Below are positions 8,727 to 16,908 of a stretch of DNA of 64,000 bases, piece by piece. A program made the position numbers and the translations under genes. Numbering within the stretch: position 1 is the stretch's first letter; the number at the start of each line of letters is the position of its first letter. The DNA is from an uncultured SAR324 cluster bacterium (GTDB lineage Bacteria; SAR324; NAC60-12), in the NCBI GenBank assembly GCA_905182865.1, contig CAJJCY010000003.1, positions 457,740 through 521,739 on the forward strand. Direction: 5' to 3'. The notes below the pieces were generated by a model. That model was given only the letters and a program-made list of their open reading frames with translations, did no database searches and was not told the DNA's origin.

Positions 8727-9983
8727 TCAGCGGACTTTAAAATAAATAATCAGCGTAAATACAAACAGCCAAATTGATTTGAGATGCATGTGCCAAATAA
8801 CGCGGCTGTTAACTTCCTGAGGATTTAACAGCTTATTCTCTTCAGGAACAGGATCTATTCCAAGTTTATTCTGCAACATTATCCAAACAGAGACAACTTC
8901 TTGTTTCTTTTCAGAATAAGTCCACAGGCGTTGAAGATGATGATGGTATGGTGAGCGTAAAAAAAAGCGATATCGCTCAGCAGTAGGCCTGCCTTTCCGC
9001 CACACTATGAACTTGAAAAATGTACGTTGAATGATAGAGGAAAGTACTGAAAATACAAAAACTCCACCTACAATCGGTAAAAATAATTCTGCTTTTACAA
9101 AAATAAACATAGCTGAAACCATGCTGCCCAATGCAAGTGCCCCCAAGTCGCCCATGTAAATCAATGCTGGAGGAGAATTGTATTTTAGAAAAGCAACACA
9201 TGCACTAATGACCAGGGCAGAGAGAACTGCTAATTCCTTGATATCATGTGAAAGACTTGGGATCTTCAGCCTTGCCGCAAATTCTGGGTCTCCTCCTATG
9301 TAGGCCACAATTCCGACAAACATAGCACAAGTCATCAATGGTACAGTTGCCAGAGAGTCCATGCCGTCTGTCAAGTTAACTGCATTTGCTCCACCAACGA
9401 TGATGATGGTCATGAATGGAATAAAAAGATATTTTGGCAAGTAAGGGTATGCTGTTTTCAGCGGTACAAGTGGTACTGTTAAATGTCCATCAATATCGAC
9501 AAACAAATATAAACCGGTAACTACCAGCAGTGAAACAGCAAATTGAGCAGTCAGTCGCCATCGTCCGCTAATTCCATCTGCTTTTTCACTAAATGATTTT
9601 CTTTTTTCATGTCCGGACTCAACGCGCCGCTTGTTGATGACTTTTGCGATATCGTCAACTGCTCCAATAATGCCAAACGAAAGCATGATCACCAACAGAG
9701 CCAGAACATATTGATTCAGATTGCACCAGAGTAATGCTCCAAGTAAAATGCCCATAATCAAAACGCCGCCTCCCATGATGGGAGGTGCTCCTGTGTAAGG
9801 CTTTATATCAGCAGGAGTTGTAATAAAATCAGAAGTAATTCCTCGTTTCCTGAAAGCCCTGATTACACTCGGCATCACCCACACTATTAAAAAATAGGCA
9901 GTTAAAAAAGCCATACCACCGCGAAAAACTACAGACTTAAAAATCTGATATTGCCAAATTGAATGTAGAAGTGCAGCCAGCAT
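8727..9983 (-). CDS. mraY: Phospho-N-acetylmuramoyl-pentapeptide transferase MraY
   Basis: A 418-residue polytopic inner-membrane enzyme that attaches UDP-MurNAc-pentapeptide to undecaprenyl phosphate to form lipid I. Family motifs include APPIMGGGVLI, the metal-binding VDDIAK, NAVNLTDGMDSLA, PALIYMGDLGALALG and the RSPYHHHLQ histidine loop. About ten hydrophobic segments are visible. It is longer than the usual 360 residues, partly through a C-terminal extension after the HHH loop. The position is unusual: it follows frr by 7 bp and precedes fabG, not in a murein/division cluster; murB-ftsQ lie about 14 kb away. The identity is secure from the motifs. Confidence 0.93.
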   Translation of the reverse strand: MLAALLHSIWQYQIFKSVVFRGGMAFLTAYFLIVWVMPSVIRAFRKRGITSDFITTPADIKPYTGAPPIMGGGVLIMGILLGALLWCNLNQYVLALLVIMLSFGIIGAVDDIAKVINKRRVESGHEKRKSFSEKADGISGRWRLTAQFAVSLLVVTGLYLFVDIDGHLTVPLVPLKTAYPYLPKYLFIPFMTIIIVGGANAVNLTDGMDSLATVPLMTCAMFVGIVAYIGGDPEFAARLKIPSLSHDIKELAVLSALVISACVAFLKYNSPPALIYMGDLGALALGSMVSAMFIFVKAELFLPIVGGVFVFSVLSSIIQRTFFKFIVWRKGRPTAERYRFFLRSPYHHHLQRLWTYSEKKQEVVSVWIMLQNKLGIDPVPEENKLLNPQEVNSRVIWHMHLKSIWLFVFTLIIYFKVR

Positions 9984-9990
9984 CTCAGTC

Positions 9991-10560
9991 CTAAAATGTC
10001 ATAAGTTCTTTTTCCTTTGCAGTGACTAACTCATCTACCATGTTAGTATGCTTATCTGTAACTTTCTGGACGTGATCCTGTGCTACTTTTTCTTCGTCCT
10101 GTGAAATGAGCTTATCCTTTTCCATTTGTTTCAAGTTGTCATTCCCTTCTCTTCGGACATTGCGTACTGCAATTTTCGAGTCCTCTCCAATTATTTTGAT
10201 CTGTTTTACATAATCCTTTCGTCTCTCTTCAGTGAAAGGTGGAGTAACCGCACGAATGATATTTCCATCATTGGAGATACTGAAACCAAGGTTTGCGGCC
10301 TGCAAACTTCGCTCAACTTCTTTTATCATAGTTTTTTCCCAGGGACTGATTGCCAACATCTGTGGTTCAGGAGTAGATATGTTTGCCACCTGATTAACAG
10401 GAGTTGGATTTCCGTAATATTCAACCTTGACTGTATCTAACATTGCAGGTGAAACACGTCCTGCATGAATACCGCTGAGATCCACTTTAAGACTCTCAAT
10501 GGTAATATCCATCTTATGATCAACCATTTCTTCAACTTCCTGTGTGTTTTCCATAGTCAT
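9991..10560 (-). CDS. frr: Ribosome recycling factor
   Basis: With EF-G, RRF splits post-termination ribosomes. Conserved blocks are [42 protein letters not shown] and [16 protein letters not shown] chose the ATG at 10560 because it overlaps the pyrH stop (ATGA) and has AGAGG just upstream; this gives 189 residues, close to family length. A start further upstream would extend into pyrH. It lies in the rpsB-tsf-pyrH-frr order found in most bacteria and was probably translated by coupling with pyrH. Confidence 0.95.
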   Translation of the reverse strand: MTMENTQEVEEMVDHKMDITIESLKVDLSGIHAGRVSPAMLDTVKVEYYGNPTPVNQVANISTPEPQMLAISPWEKTMIKEVERSLQAANLGFSISNDGNIIRAVTPPFTEERRKDYVKQIKIIGEDSKIAVRNVRREGNDNLKQMEKDKLISQDEEKVAQDHVQKVTDKHTNMVDELVTAKEKELMTF

Positions 10561-11276
10561 GAACCTCTTTGCGTGATCAGTGTTCCAACGGTTTCTCCAC
10601 AAACAGCCTTGAGGATTGCGTCAGGTTCCTGGTAGTCCAGGACCAAAATGGGGAGTTGATTATCTCTGCAAAAAGCAATGGCCGTTGCGTCCATCACTTT
10701 CAGATGCTTTTTGAGAACCTCGTCGTAATTTAACACATCGTAACGAACCGCATCAGAGTGGAGCTTGGGATCTTTGTCATAAACGCCATCAGTTTTTGTT
10801 GCTTTTATGACAATTTCGGCACCCACCTCAGAAGCACGTAATACTGCAGCTGTATCTGTAGTAAAAAATGGATTCCCCGTTCCGGCGGCAAAAATCACCA
10901 CTCGTTTTTTTTCCAAATGCCGATCAGCTCTGCGTTGTGCCACTTGTAACCGTGATCACTGGTGCGGTTATATCCACGACAGTAACCGTTCTTGTCGCTG
11001 TTCCAGCATTTCCTGCAGGCAGATACTGTTGATCACTGTTGCCAGCATTCCCATATGATCTCCGGCAACTCGGCCAACATTACCTTCAGCAGATTTGGAT
11101 CCACGAAAAATGTTTCCTCCTCCAATCACAATCCCAACTTCTACACCAAGTTTGTGAATGGAAATTACACTTTCAGTCAGTGCCCTAATAGTATCATAAT
11201 CAAACCCGGTACCGCGTTTCCCACCCAGAGTTTCTCCGCTCAGTTTAAGTAGAATACGTTTGTATTTAGGACTCAT
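10557..11276 (-). CDS. pyrH: UMP kinase PyrH (frame disturbed in the middle)
   Basis: Uridylate kinase makes UDP from UMP with ATP. The first part carries [15 protein letters not shown], the nucleotide loop [10 protein letters not shown] and [13 protein letters not shown]. The second part carries [33 protein letters not shown] and [14 protein letters not shown]. The two halves are in different frames, and the stretch between about 10940 and 11000 contains stops in both; at least one indel, possibly two, lies there. Both halves match the family well and the gene is essential, so the break is probably an error. It sits between tsf and frr. Confidence 0.93.
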
Positions 11277-11285
11277 ACAGGTAGT

Positions 11286-12077
11286 CTAGAACTGGAATTT
11301 AGCAAAGCTGTTAAAGTTAATTTTAACTCCAAGTTCTTTTTCTAAATAATCAATTACTTCAGGAAATCGTTGAGGGATCCCACTTGTTTTCAACACAAAT
11401 TTCTTTAAAGTTATTATCATCTAAAACTTCTCTAATTGCATATAGCATCTGTTGTTTGGAGCGCTCAGCCTCTAAAACCTCTTTTTCTTTTTCAACCTCA
11501 GCTTGTATGAGCTGGCTAATAACCTGAGAAAGCGACGCTGGACTTCCAAGCCAAACCCTTCACTTCTGCTGGTTTTATAAATACTTTCAAGATCCGTACT
11601 CTTGTCACTTCTATATCCTGCATGAACACCATTACTTATTTCCATTTTTTTGCAGTCAAGAATCTGCATGTTCTCACCTAATTCAGCAATTTTTTCTATC
11701 AACAAACTTTCAACACTGCCTTCACCTTCGACTAATGTCTGTTGTAAAACATTTTCCCCACCCTGCTCAGACACTTGATTTGCAAGTTTGCTGATAAAAT
11801 CCTGAAATATGTCGTTACGTGCTACAAAATCAGTTTCGCAGGCAACTTTTACCAAACCGGCACGTTTCCCATCTGTACTGACTTTATAGCTTACCGCTCC
11901 TTCACTGGTTTCTCGGGAAGATTTTTTCAGGGCTTTTGCCTGTCCTTTTTTCCGCAGATAATCTTGTGCTGCTTCCAGATCTCCGTCTGCTTCAACTAGG
12001 GCCTTCTTGCAATCCATCATTGCAACTCCGGTGATTTCCCTTAACTCTTTTACTGCTGCTGCTGTAATCGCTGCCAT
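11286..12077 (-). CDS. tsf: Elongation factor Ts (C-terminal half frame-shifted)
   Basis: EF-Ts recharges EF-Tu with GTP. The N-terminal UBA-like domain and TDFVARND motif are clear: VKELREITGVAMMDCKKAL, then VKVACETDFVARND. After about 11540 the first frame runs into an untypical Arg/Lys tail. In the next frame I read VISQLIQAEVEKEKEVLEAE. In the third I read PQRFPEVIDYLEKELGVKIN and a stop at 11286, matching the position and style of an EF-Ts C-terminus. Two indels, near 11535 and 11410, would rebuild about 264 residues. The middle part is divergent from typical EF-Ts, so the reconstruction there is less certain than the N-terminus. Next to rpsB, as usual. Confidence 0.88.
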
Positions 12078-12167
12078 TTTGTTTATACTTCCAATGCTTA
12101 TTAAGCTTTTATGTGGTTTCTGGATTTACAAGTTGTAATTCCGGAAAGATTATCTGGTAGGAACTGT

Positions 12168-13333
12168 TTATTTTTTTGTTTCCGATTTTTTAGCCTTAAT
12201 CACTTTTGCTGCGGGAACTTTCCCCACGGAAGCAGTTTCGACTTTTTTTGCAGTAGCAGAAGTTTTTTTAGCTGGTGTTTTTTTATCACGCATACGTTTC
12301 AGGCTTCTTTCACTTCAGGCTTTGCTTTCACTTCAGGCTTTGCTTTCACTTCAGGCTTTGCTTTCACTTCAGGCTTTGCTTTCACTTCAGGCTTTGCTTT
12401 CACTTCAGGCTTTGCTTTCACTTCAGGCTTTGCTTTCACTTCAGGCTTTGCTTTCACTTCAGGCTTTGCTTTCACTTCAGGCTTTGCTTTCACTTCAGGC
12501 TTTGCTTTCACTTCAGGCTTTGCTTTCACTTCAGGCTTTGCTTTCACTTCAGGCTTTGCTTTCACTTCAGGCTTTGCTTTCACTTCAGGCTTTGCTTTTT
12601 TAGCAGCAGCTTTTTCTTCAGGAATCGATTCTATTCTAGTTTGTTTTCGAGCAGCAAGACCTTCCATGACTGCAGTAGCGATTACATCTGCATAAATGGC
12701 AACTGCACGTGGGGAATCGTCATTCCCAGGAATAACGAAGTCTATACCGGTAGGATCACAATTTGTATCAGCAATACCAACAACTGGTATTCCCAACTTT
12801 TGTGCCTCTTTCATTGCAAGCTGTTCTTTATGACAATCTGTAATGAAAAGCATCGAGGGTACACTTTTCATATTCCGCACTCCGCCGAGTGATCGCTCTA
12901 ACTTCACGCGTTTTCGCTCCATCATCAGAGCTTCTTTTTTGATCACACCCTCGTAACTGCCGTCTTCTCCTGCAACTTCTTCATAGGTTTTCATTCGTGC
13001 GATTGACTGCTTTACAGTACCAAAGTTTGTTAACAAACCTCCCAGCCATCGAAAATTGATGTAGGGGCACCCACATCGGTCGGCTTCTTCTTTAACGATA
13101 CGTTGTATTTGGATTTTTGTGCCAACGAATAGTGGTACACGTCCTTCTTCTGCAGAGGCTTTAACGTATTCGTAAGCTTCTTTGAGCTTGGTCAGTGTCT
13201 GACGCAGATCGATGACGTGAACACCGTTTTTTATGCCGTAGATGTACGGCGCCATGTTGGGATGCCAACGTTTTGTCTGGTGACCGAAGTGGACTCCAGC
13301 TACTAAAAATTTCTTCATTGAAATGACAGCCAT
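12168..13333 (-). CDS. rpsB: 30S ribosomal protein S2 with a long VKAKPE-repeat, Lys/Ala-rich tail
   Basis: The S2 core occupies about residues 1-230: KKFLVAGVHFGHQTKRWHP, LFVGTKIQIQRIVKEEA, NFRWLGGLLTNFGTVKQSI, PVVGIADTNCDPTGIDFVIP. After EEKAAAKKAKPE come 15 identical VKAKPE units encoded by a perfect 18-bp tandem repeat. The last, partial copy lacks 2 bp, so that frame ends KEA at 12299. In another frame the sequence continues as DKKTPAKKTSATAKK to a stop at 12168, a Lys/Ala/Pro tail of the same style. I therefore give the gene span to 12168. S2 extensions rich in Lys, Ala and Pro are known in several lineages, but this clean repeat is unusual. AAGGAG lies just upstream of the ATG. The gene heads the rpsB-tsf-pyrH-frr run. 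Confidence 0.95.
12302..12587 (-). repeat. Perfect 18-bp tandem repeat (15 full copies plus a 16-bp partial) in rpsB
   Basis: The unit on the plus strand is GGCTTTGCTTTCACTTCA. Fifteen exact copies fill 12318-12587. A sixteenth, at 12302-12317, has lost TG, which shifts the frame. Each unit encodes VKAKPE on the minus strand. No base differs among full copies, which points to recent expansion or active homogenisation. All three plus-strand frames are open across the repeat, which creates false long ORFs there. Confidence 0.97.
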
Positions 13334-13338
13334 AAAAT

Positions 13339-13344
13339 CTCCTT
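13339..13344 (-). promoter_or_regulatory. Shine-Dalgarno of rpsB
   Basis: AAGGAG on the minus strand lies 5 bp before the rpsB ATG at 13333 and fixes that start. No S2-binding leader structure could be assigned confidently in the roughly 100 bp upstream. Confidence 0.75.
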
Positions 13345-13542
13345 ATGATGGCTTGGTTAAATGTCCGTGGGATATAATCGGACGCACTGGCTCTGAAGTG
13401 AATCATAAAGAATCGGCTCTGTTGTCCTCATCCCATGACAGACAGATTCCGCTTCTCTTTAATAAATTTTATTAAACATATATTTATAGCTAATCTTCTG
13501 GTAGTTTACAAGTTATTTTTAAATAAAATAGTAGAAGAAGTG

Positions 13543-14034
13543 ATGATTCCGTCTTCAGCTCATCGTATCCAGGGCATCAATTTTTGTTTGCATCCTTCGC
13601 CAAAAGAAATGATGAAAATGGATTCCCTCTGCTTCAGTGCTGCATGGAGTGAACAAGATTATCGGGAAATGCAGGAGCAGTCTACTTTCTCAAATTGGCT
13701 GCTGCAAGTTCCAACTGCAGCTCAAGTAGGAATGCTGTCTTTTCAGTCAGTACCTCCGGAACTGCAAATACTCAGATTAGCAGTTCTGCCGGATTGGAGG
13801 AAACAAGGGCTGGCTAAATTTATGTTAGAGCAGTTGGAAATATTAGCGGAATCAGCTAATCTGGAATCACTCTGGCTCGAAGTCAATTCTGCAAACAAAG
13901 CTGCAACTGAATTGTATTACAAACAAGGTTATCAAGAAACAGGCATCCGAAAAAATTATTTTATAAATCCTTTGGGAGATGCACTTTTACTAAAAAAAGT
14001 CTTGAAGTATAATGACAAACAGATCGCGCAATAA
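13543..14034 (+). CDS. RimI-like ribosomal-protein N-acetyltransferase (GNAT)
   Basis: A GNAT acetyltransferase. The acetyl-CoA pyrophosphate loop appears as LPDWRKQGLAKFMLEQL (RxxGxA). The strand after it reads LWLEVNSANKAATELYYKQG, and the end, YQETGIRKNYF, is typical of RimI, which acetylates the S18 N-terminus or related N-termini. The open frame extends back to 13435, but the extra residues are a hydrophobic run with no homology I recognise. The ATG at 13543, preceded by GAAGAAG, gives 163 residues, the family size. It is divergent from rpsB. Whether it is the S18 enzyme or a related GNAT is uncertain. Confidence 0.78.
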   Translation: MIPSSAHRIQGINFCLHPSPKEMMKMDSLCFSAAWSEQDYREMQEQSTFSNWLLQVPTAAQVGMLSFQSVPPELQILRLAVLPDWRKQGLAKFMLEQLEILAESANLESLWLEVNSANKAATELYYKQGYQETGIRKNYFINPLGDALLLKKVLKYNDKQIAQ

Positions 14035-14243
14035 ACGCAGTGTCCGATAATACTATAATCAAATAACTATAACTGATGAACCTGTAATAAATTCTAATTC
14101 CTTGTCATTTTGAACGAAGTGAGAAATCTTGGATATGTTATTATGCTAATATCATTGAGTTTTATTCTTAGGTTGAAAAGACAATTTGTGGATTTAAGAC
14201 TTATAACTAAACGATCATAACTCTTAATTTAAAAAGATTTCCC

Positions 14244-15347
14244 TTGAAAGAAGAAGCAATTATTCTCACCAGTGGATTATTTGATTCTCATAATGCAAAG
14301 ACTGCATTTGGTCTGATTCGTAATTCAGAACAATATCAAATTCTTGCTGTCATCGACCAAAACTTTGCCGGACAGGATGCAGGAAAACTCGTTGACGGTC
14401 AGATGCTAGACATCCCAATTCATGCAACCATTAATGAATTTTTAATAGCCAGAAGTTCAAGAAACAAACTAGTTTTGGAAGAAAGCGGACGTGGTATATA
14501 CGCAATTATTGGGATTGCAACTCAAGGCGGGGTAATCCCCGAGGGACTTCGTATAGAGTTGCTTGAAGCACTGTCCAGAGGTATGCATGTTGTAAACGGT
14601 CTGCACCACTATCTGAGCGATGATCCTGAATTAGTACAAAGAGCTGAGAAAAATCAGGCCAAATTGCTTGATATTCGAAAACCTAAAAGTGCAAAGGATC
14701 AGGCATTTTGGACAGGAGATATTCTGAATGTCCGTGCTCCAAGAATTGCCATGTTTGGAATGGACTGTGCCTTGGGTAAGCGTACTTCCAGTCTTTGGCT
14801 CAGAGATGCCTGTCGTAAGCAGGGCATTCGTACCGAAATGATTTACACCGGGCAGACTGGCAAACTGCAAGGTGGACGCTATGGATTTATTCTTGATTCA
14901 ACCCTCAATGATTTTGTCAGTGGAGAACTGGAAGATGCAATTTTTCGTTGTGATCAGGAGGAAAATCCTGACTTGATGCTGCTTGAAGGTCAGTCTTCTT
15001 TACGCAATCCTTCCGGACCATGCGGTTCTGAATATCTTTGCAGTGCACTGGCCAAAGGTGTGATTTTACAATATGCGCCAAAGCAGAAATATTATCTGAC
15101 TGATGATGATCGAAAACTTTGGCCGATGCCGCCGATTGAGGAAGAATTGGAACTGATTCGTTTATATGGTTCTCAAACTTTAGCTATAACACTTAACAGT
15201 TACGATCTCACTAAAAAAGAACTGGAGTCAGAACAGCAAAAACTGGAAGAGCGTTTGGGCTTACCGGTTGTCTGTCCTATGGAAGAAGGGATGGAGCGAC
15301 TTGTTCCTGTGGTACAGGAGTTTATTGCATCAGAAGCAGAAAATTAG
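14244..15347 (+). CDS. DUF1611 family protein (DgcN-like P-loop protein)
   Basis: A 367-residue protein with the DUF1611 two-domain layout: an N-terminal Rossmann-like half (residues 1-150) and a C-terminal P-loop half beginning IAMFGMDCALGKRTSS, where GxxCxxGKRT is the family's nucleotide loop. Later blocks include YTGQTGKLQGGRYG and LLEGQSSLRNPSGPCGSEYL. Members named DgcN were described in D-glutamate metabolism next to a dipeptide epimerase (DgcA). No such partner is adjacent here, so the role is open. The start is a TTG with no strong Shine-Dalgarno; a perfect terminator follows. Family assignment is good, function inferred. Confidence 0.8.
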   Translation: MKEEAIILTSGLFDSHNAKTAFGLIRNSEQYQILAVIDQNFAGQDAGKLVDGQMLDIPIHATINEFLIARSSRNKLVLEESGRGIYAIIGIATQGGVIPEGLRIELLEALSRGMHVVNGLHHYLSDDPELVQRAEKNQAKLLDIRKPKSAKDQAFWTGDILNVRAPRIAMFGMDCALGKRTSSLWLRDACRKQGIRTEMIYTGQTGKLQGGRYGFILDSTLNDFVSGELEDAIFRCDQEENPDLMLLEGQSSLRNPSGPCGSEYLCSALAKGVILQYAPKQKYYLTDDDRKLWPMPPIEEELELIRLYGSQTLAITLNSYDLTKKELESEQQKLEERLGLPVVCPMEEGMERLVPVVQEFIASEAEN

Positions 15348-15372
15348 AATCTACAGAGTGAGCTGTTGACTC

Positions 15373-15397
15373 ATTGAAAGCAGTCTTTCAATTTTTT
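15373..15397 (+). terminator. Intrinsic terminator after the DUF1611 gene
   Basis: ATTGAAAG (15373-15380), loop CAGT, then CTTTCAAT (15385-15392), followed directly by T residues. This is a perfect 8-bp stem with a tetraloop and U-tract, 26 bp after the DUF1611 stop and before the convergent moaB. Confidence 0.85.
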
Positions 15398-15437
15398 AAA
15401 AGTGTTAAGCTTGATAACTGACAACTGAGCCTATTTA

Positions 15438-15956
15438 CTATTTTTCAGTCAATCTTGGAATTAATTCTGCGAAGTTACAGGGTCGACTGCGGATATCAAG
15501 TTGAGTTGCTAGTATTTTGTCCCAACCTGTTCGACAAGCTCCGGAAGAACCCGGCAAACAAAAAATATAAGTTCCGTTGGCAACTCCAGCTGTGACTCTT
15601 GACTGGATAGTTGAGGTGGAGATTTCATCATATGATATCTGTCGGAACAATTCACCGAAGCCCTCGATTACTTTGTCAAATAAAGGGAATACTGCTTCAG
15701 GAGTGCCGTCACGTCCGGTGAGTCCGGTGCCACCGGTGCTAAGGATAATGTCTACTGCCGGATCAATAATCCAGCGGGACATTACTGCACGAATCTGATA
15801 AATATCATCCGGCACAATGCATTTTTCCGCCAGAATGTGTCCTTTTTCTGTGAGACGTTCAGTAAGTATTTTTCCGGAAGTATCGGTTTCTTCAGTCCGA
15901 GAATCAGAAACCACCAGAATTGAGATCCGGAGAGGTAGAAAATCAAGTTGTTTCAT
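15438..15956 (-). CDS. moaB: MoaB/Mog-type molybdopterin adenylyltransferase-like protein
   Basis: A 172-residue protein of the MoaB/Mog fold. The key block is DIILSTGGTGLTGRDGTPEA, which binds molybdopterin/nucleotide, followed by FGELFRQISYDEI and FCLPGSSGACRTGWDKIL. These enzymes adenylate molybdopterin during molybdenum cofactor synthesis; in some species MoaB is dispensable or takes part in the tungsten-cofactor branch. No other moa or mog gene is nearby. It converges with DUF1611 across a terminator. The frame is intact. Confidence 0.92.
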   Translation of the reverse strand: MKQLDFLPLRISILVVSDSRTEETDTSGKILTERLTEKGHILAEKCIVPDDIYQIRAVMSRWIIDPAVDIILSTGGTGLTGRDGTPEAVFPLFDKVIEGFGELFRQISYDEISTSTIQSRVTAGVANGTYIFCLPGSSGACRTGWDKILATQLDIRSRPCNFAELIPRLTEK

Positions 15957-16222
15957 GTGCTAAACCTGTAATCGGTTTTTAATTTCAATAATTTTGAAAG
16001 ACCATAGTGGGCGGTTTCATTATTGGATTGTTGTCCATTGTCAGTTTATTAGTGTTAATTGTCAATTTAACTCATGACTGGCATTGTTCTACATTTGTGA
16101 TAGATTGTCTTCAGTTTTGGAAATAAATATGGGACGGTTCCTAAAACAAGTTATATGAGTCAAAATCTGCAGACAGGCAACTGAATATGCAGTTAATGAA
16201 ACAAATTTGAGATGTTTTATCC

Positions 16223-16858
16223 ATGAAATCTGCAAAGATAGCTAGTCTTTTTCGGAAGTTGAGCGACTCAATTCCGAATCCGAAGACGGAGCTTTGCTAC
16301 CGGAATCCTTTCGAGTTATTGATTTCCGTAATTCTCAGTGCGCAGGCTACAGACGTTTCTGTAAACAAAGTTACTCCAGAATTATTTTCCGCATTTCCTA
16401 CGCCTGAAGAAATGTTTGAGGCTGGTTCAGAAAAAATATTTGCGCACATTCGGAGTATTGGACTTGCACCGACAAAATCAAAAAATATTGCTGCAACTTG
16501 TGGACAACTGGTGAAGTTGCACAAAGGGGAGGTTCCGGATAAAAGAGAGGATTTAGAGGCACTTCCGGGAGTGGGACGAAAAACGGCGAATGTGATTTTA
16601 AACACTGCATTTGGGGTGTCTGTGATTGCAGTTGATACTCACATCTTTCGGCTTTCAAACCGTATCGGGCTTGCACCAGGAGAAACTGTCATAAAAGTTG
16701 AACAAAAATTGATGTCAGTAGTTCCTGCAAAATGGAAAAAAGACGCACATCACTTGTTAATTCTGCATGGACGTTATGTCTGCAGGGCACGAAAACCTGA
16801 TTGTGAACATTGTGTGATTTCCCTTGAATGCGAACATCCTGATAAAATATTAAATTAA
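16223..16858 (+). CDS. nth: Endonuclease III (DNA glycosylase/AP lyase)
   Basis: A 211-residue base-excision repair enzyme for oxidised pyrimidines. The helix-hairpin-helix is EALPGVGRKTANVILN, with the catalytic Lys at GRKTA; the catalytic Asp is in VIAVDTHIFRLSNRIG. The C-terminal [4Fe-4S] ligands are spaced as in the family (C-x6-C-x2-C-x5-C): CRARKPDCEHCVISLEC. It is followed 50 bp later by an AEC transporter on the same strand. Confidence 0.96.
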   Translation: MKSAKIASLFRKLSDSIPNPKTELCYRNPFELLISVILSAQATDVSVNKVTPELFSAFPTPEEMFEAGSEKIFAHIRSIGLAPTKSKNIAATCGQLVKLHKGEVPDKREDLEALPGVGRKTANVILNTAFGVSVIAVDTHIFRLSNRIGLAPGETVIKVEQKLMSVVPAKWKKDAHHLLILHGRYVCRARKPDCEHCVISLECEHPDKILN

Positions 16859-16908
16859 ATCTTTGATCTTAACATAACCTACACTTAATGATTTGTTAGC
16901 TTTAGAAT

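Noticed and set aside
10940..11000. Programmed frameshift in pyrH
   Set aside because: No slippery site with a following stem stands out, and similar breaks occur in many unrelated genes here.
12302..12587. Possible CRISPR array
   Set aside because: The repeats are contiguous with no spacers and are coding in S2.
12111..12892. Long plus-strand frames across the rpsB repeat with repeated peptides such as FTSGFA or LSLQAL
   Set aside because: They are frames opposite to rpsB kept open because an 18-bp unit repeats without a stop in any phase. S2 on the minus strand explains the sequence.
13161..13406. A minus-strand frame spanning the rpsB start
   Set aside because: It overlaps rpsB in another frame and has no homology.
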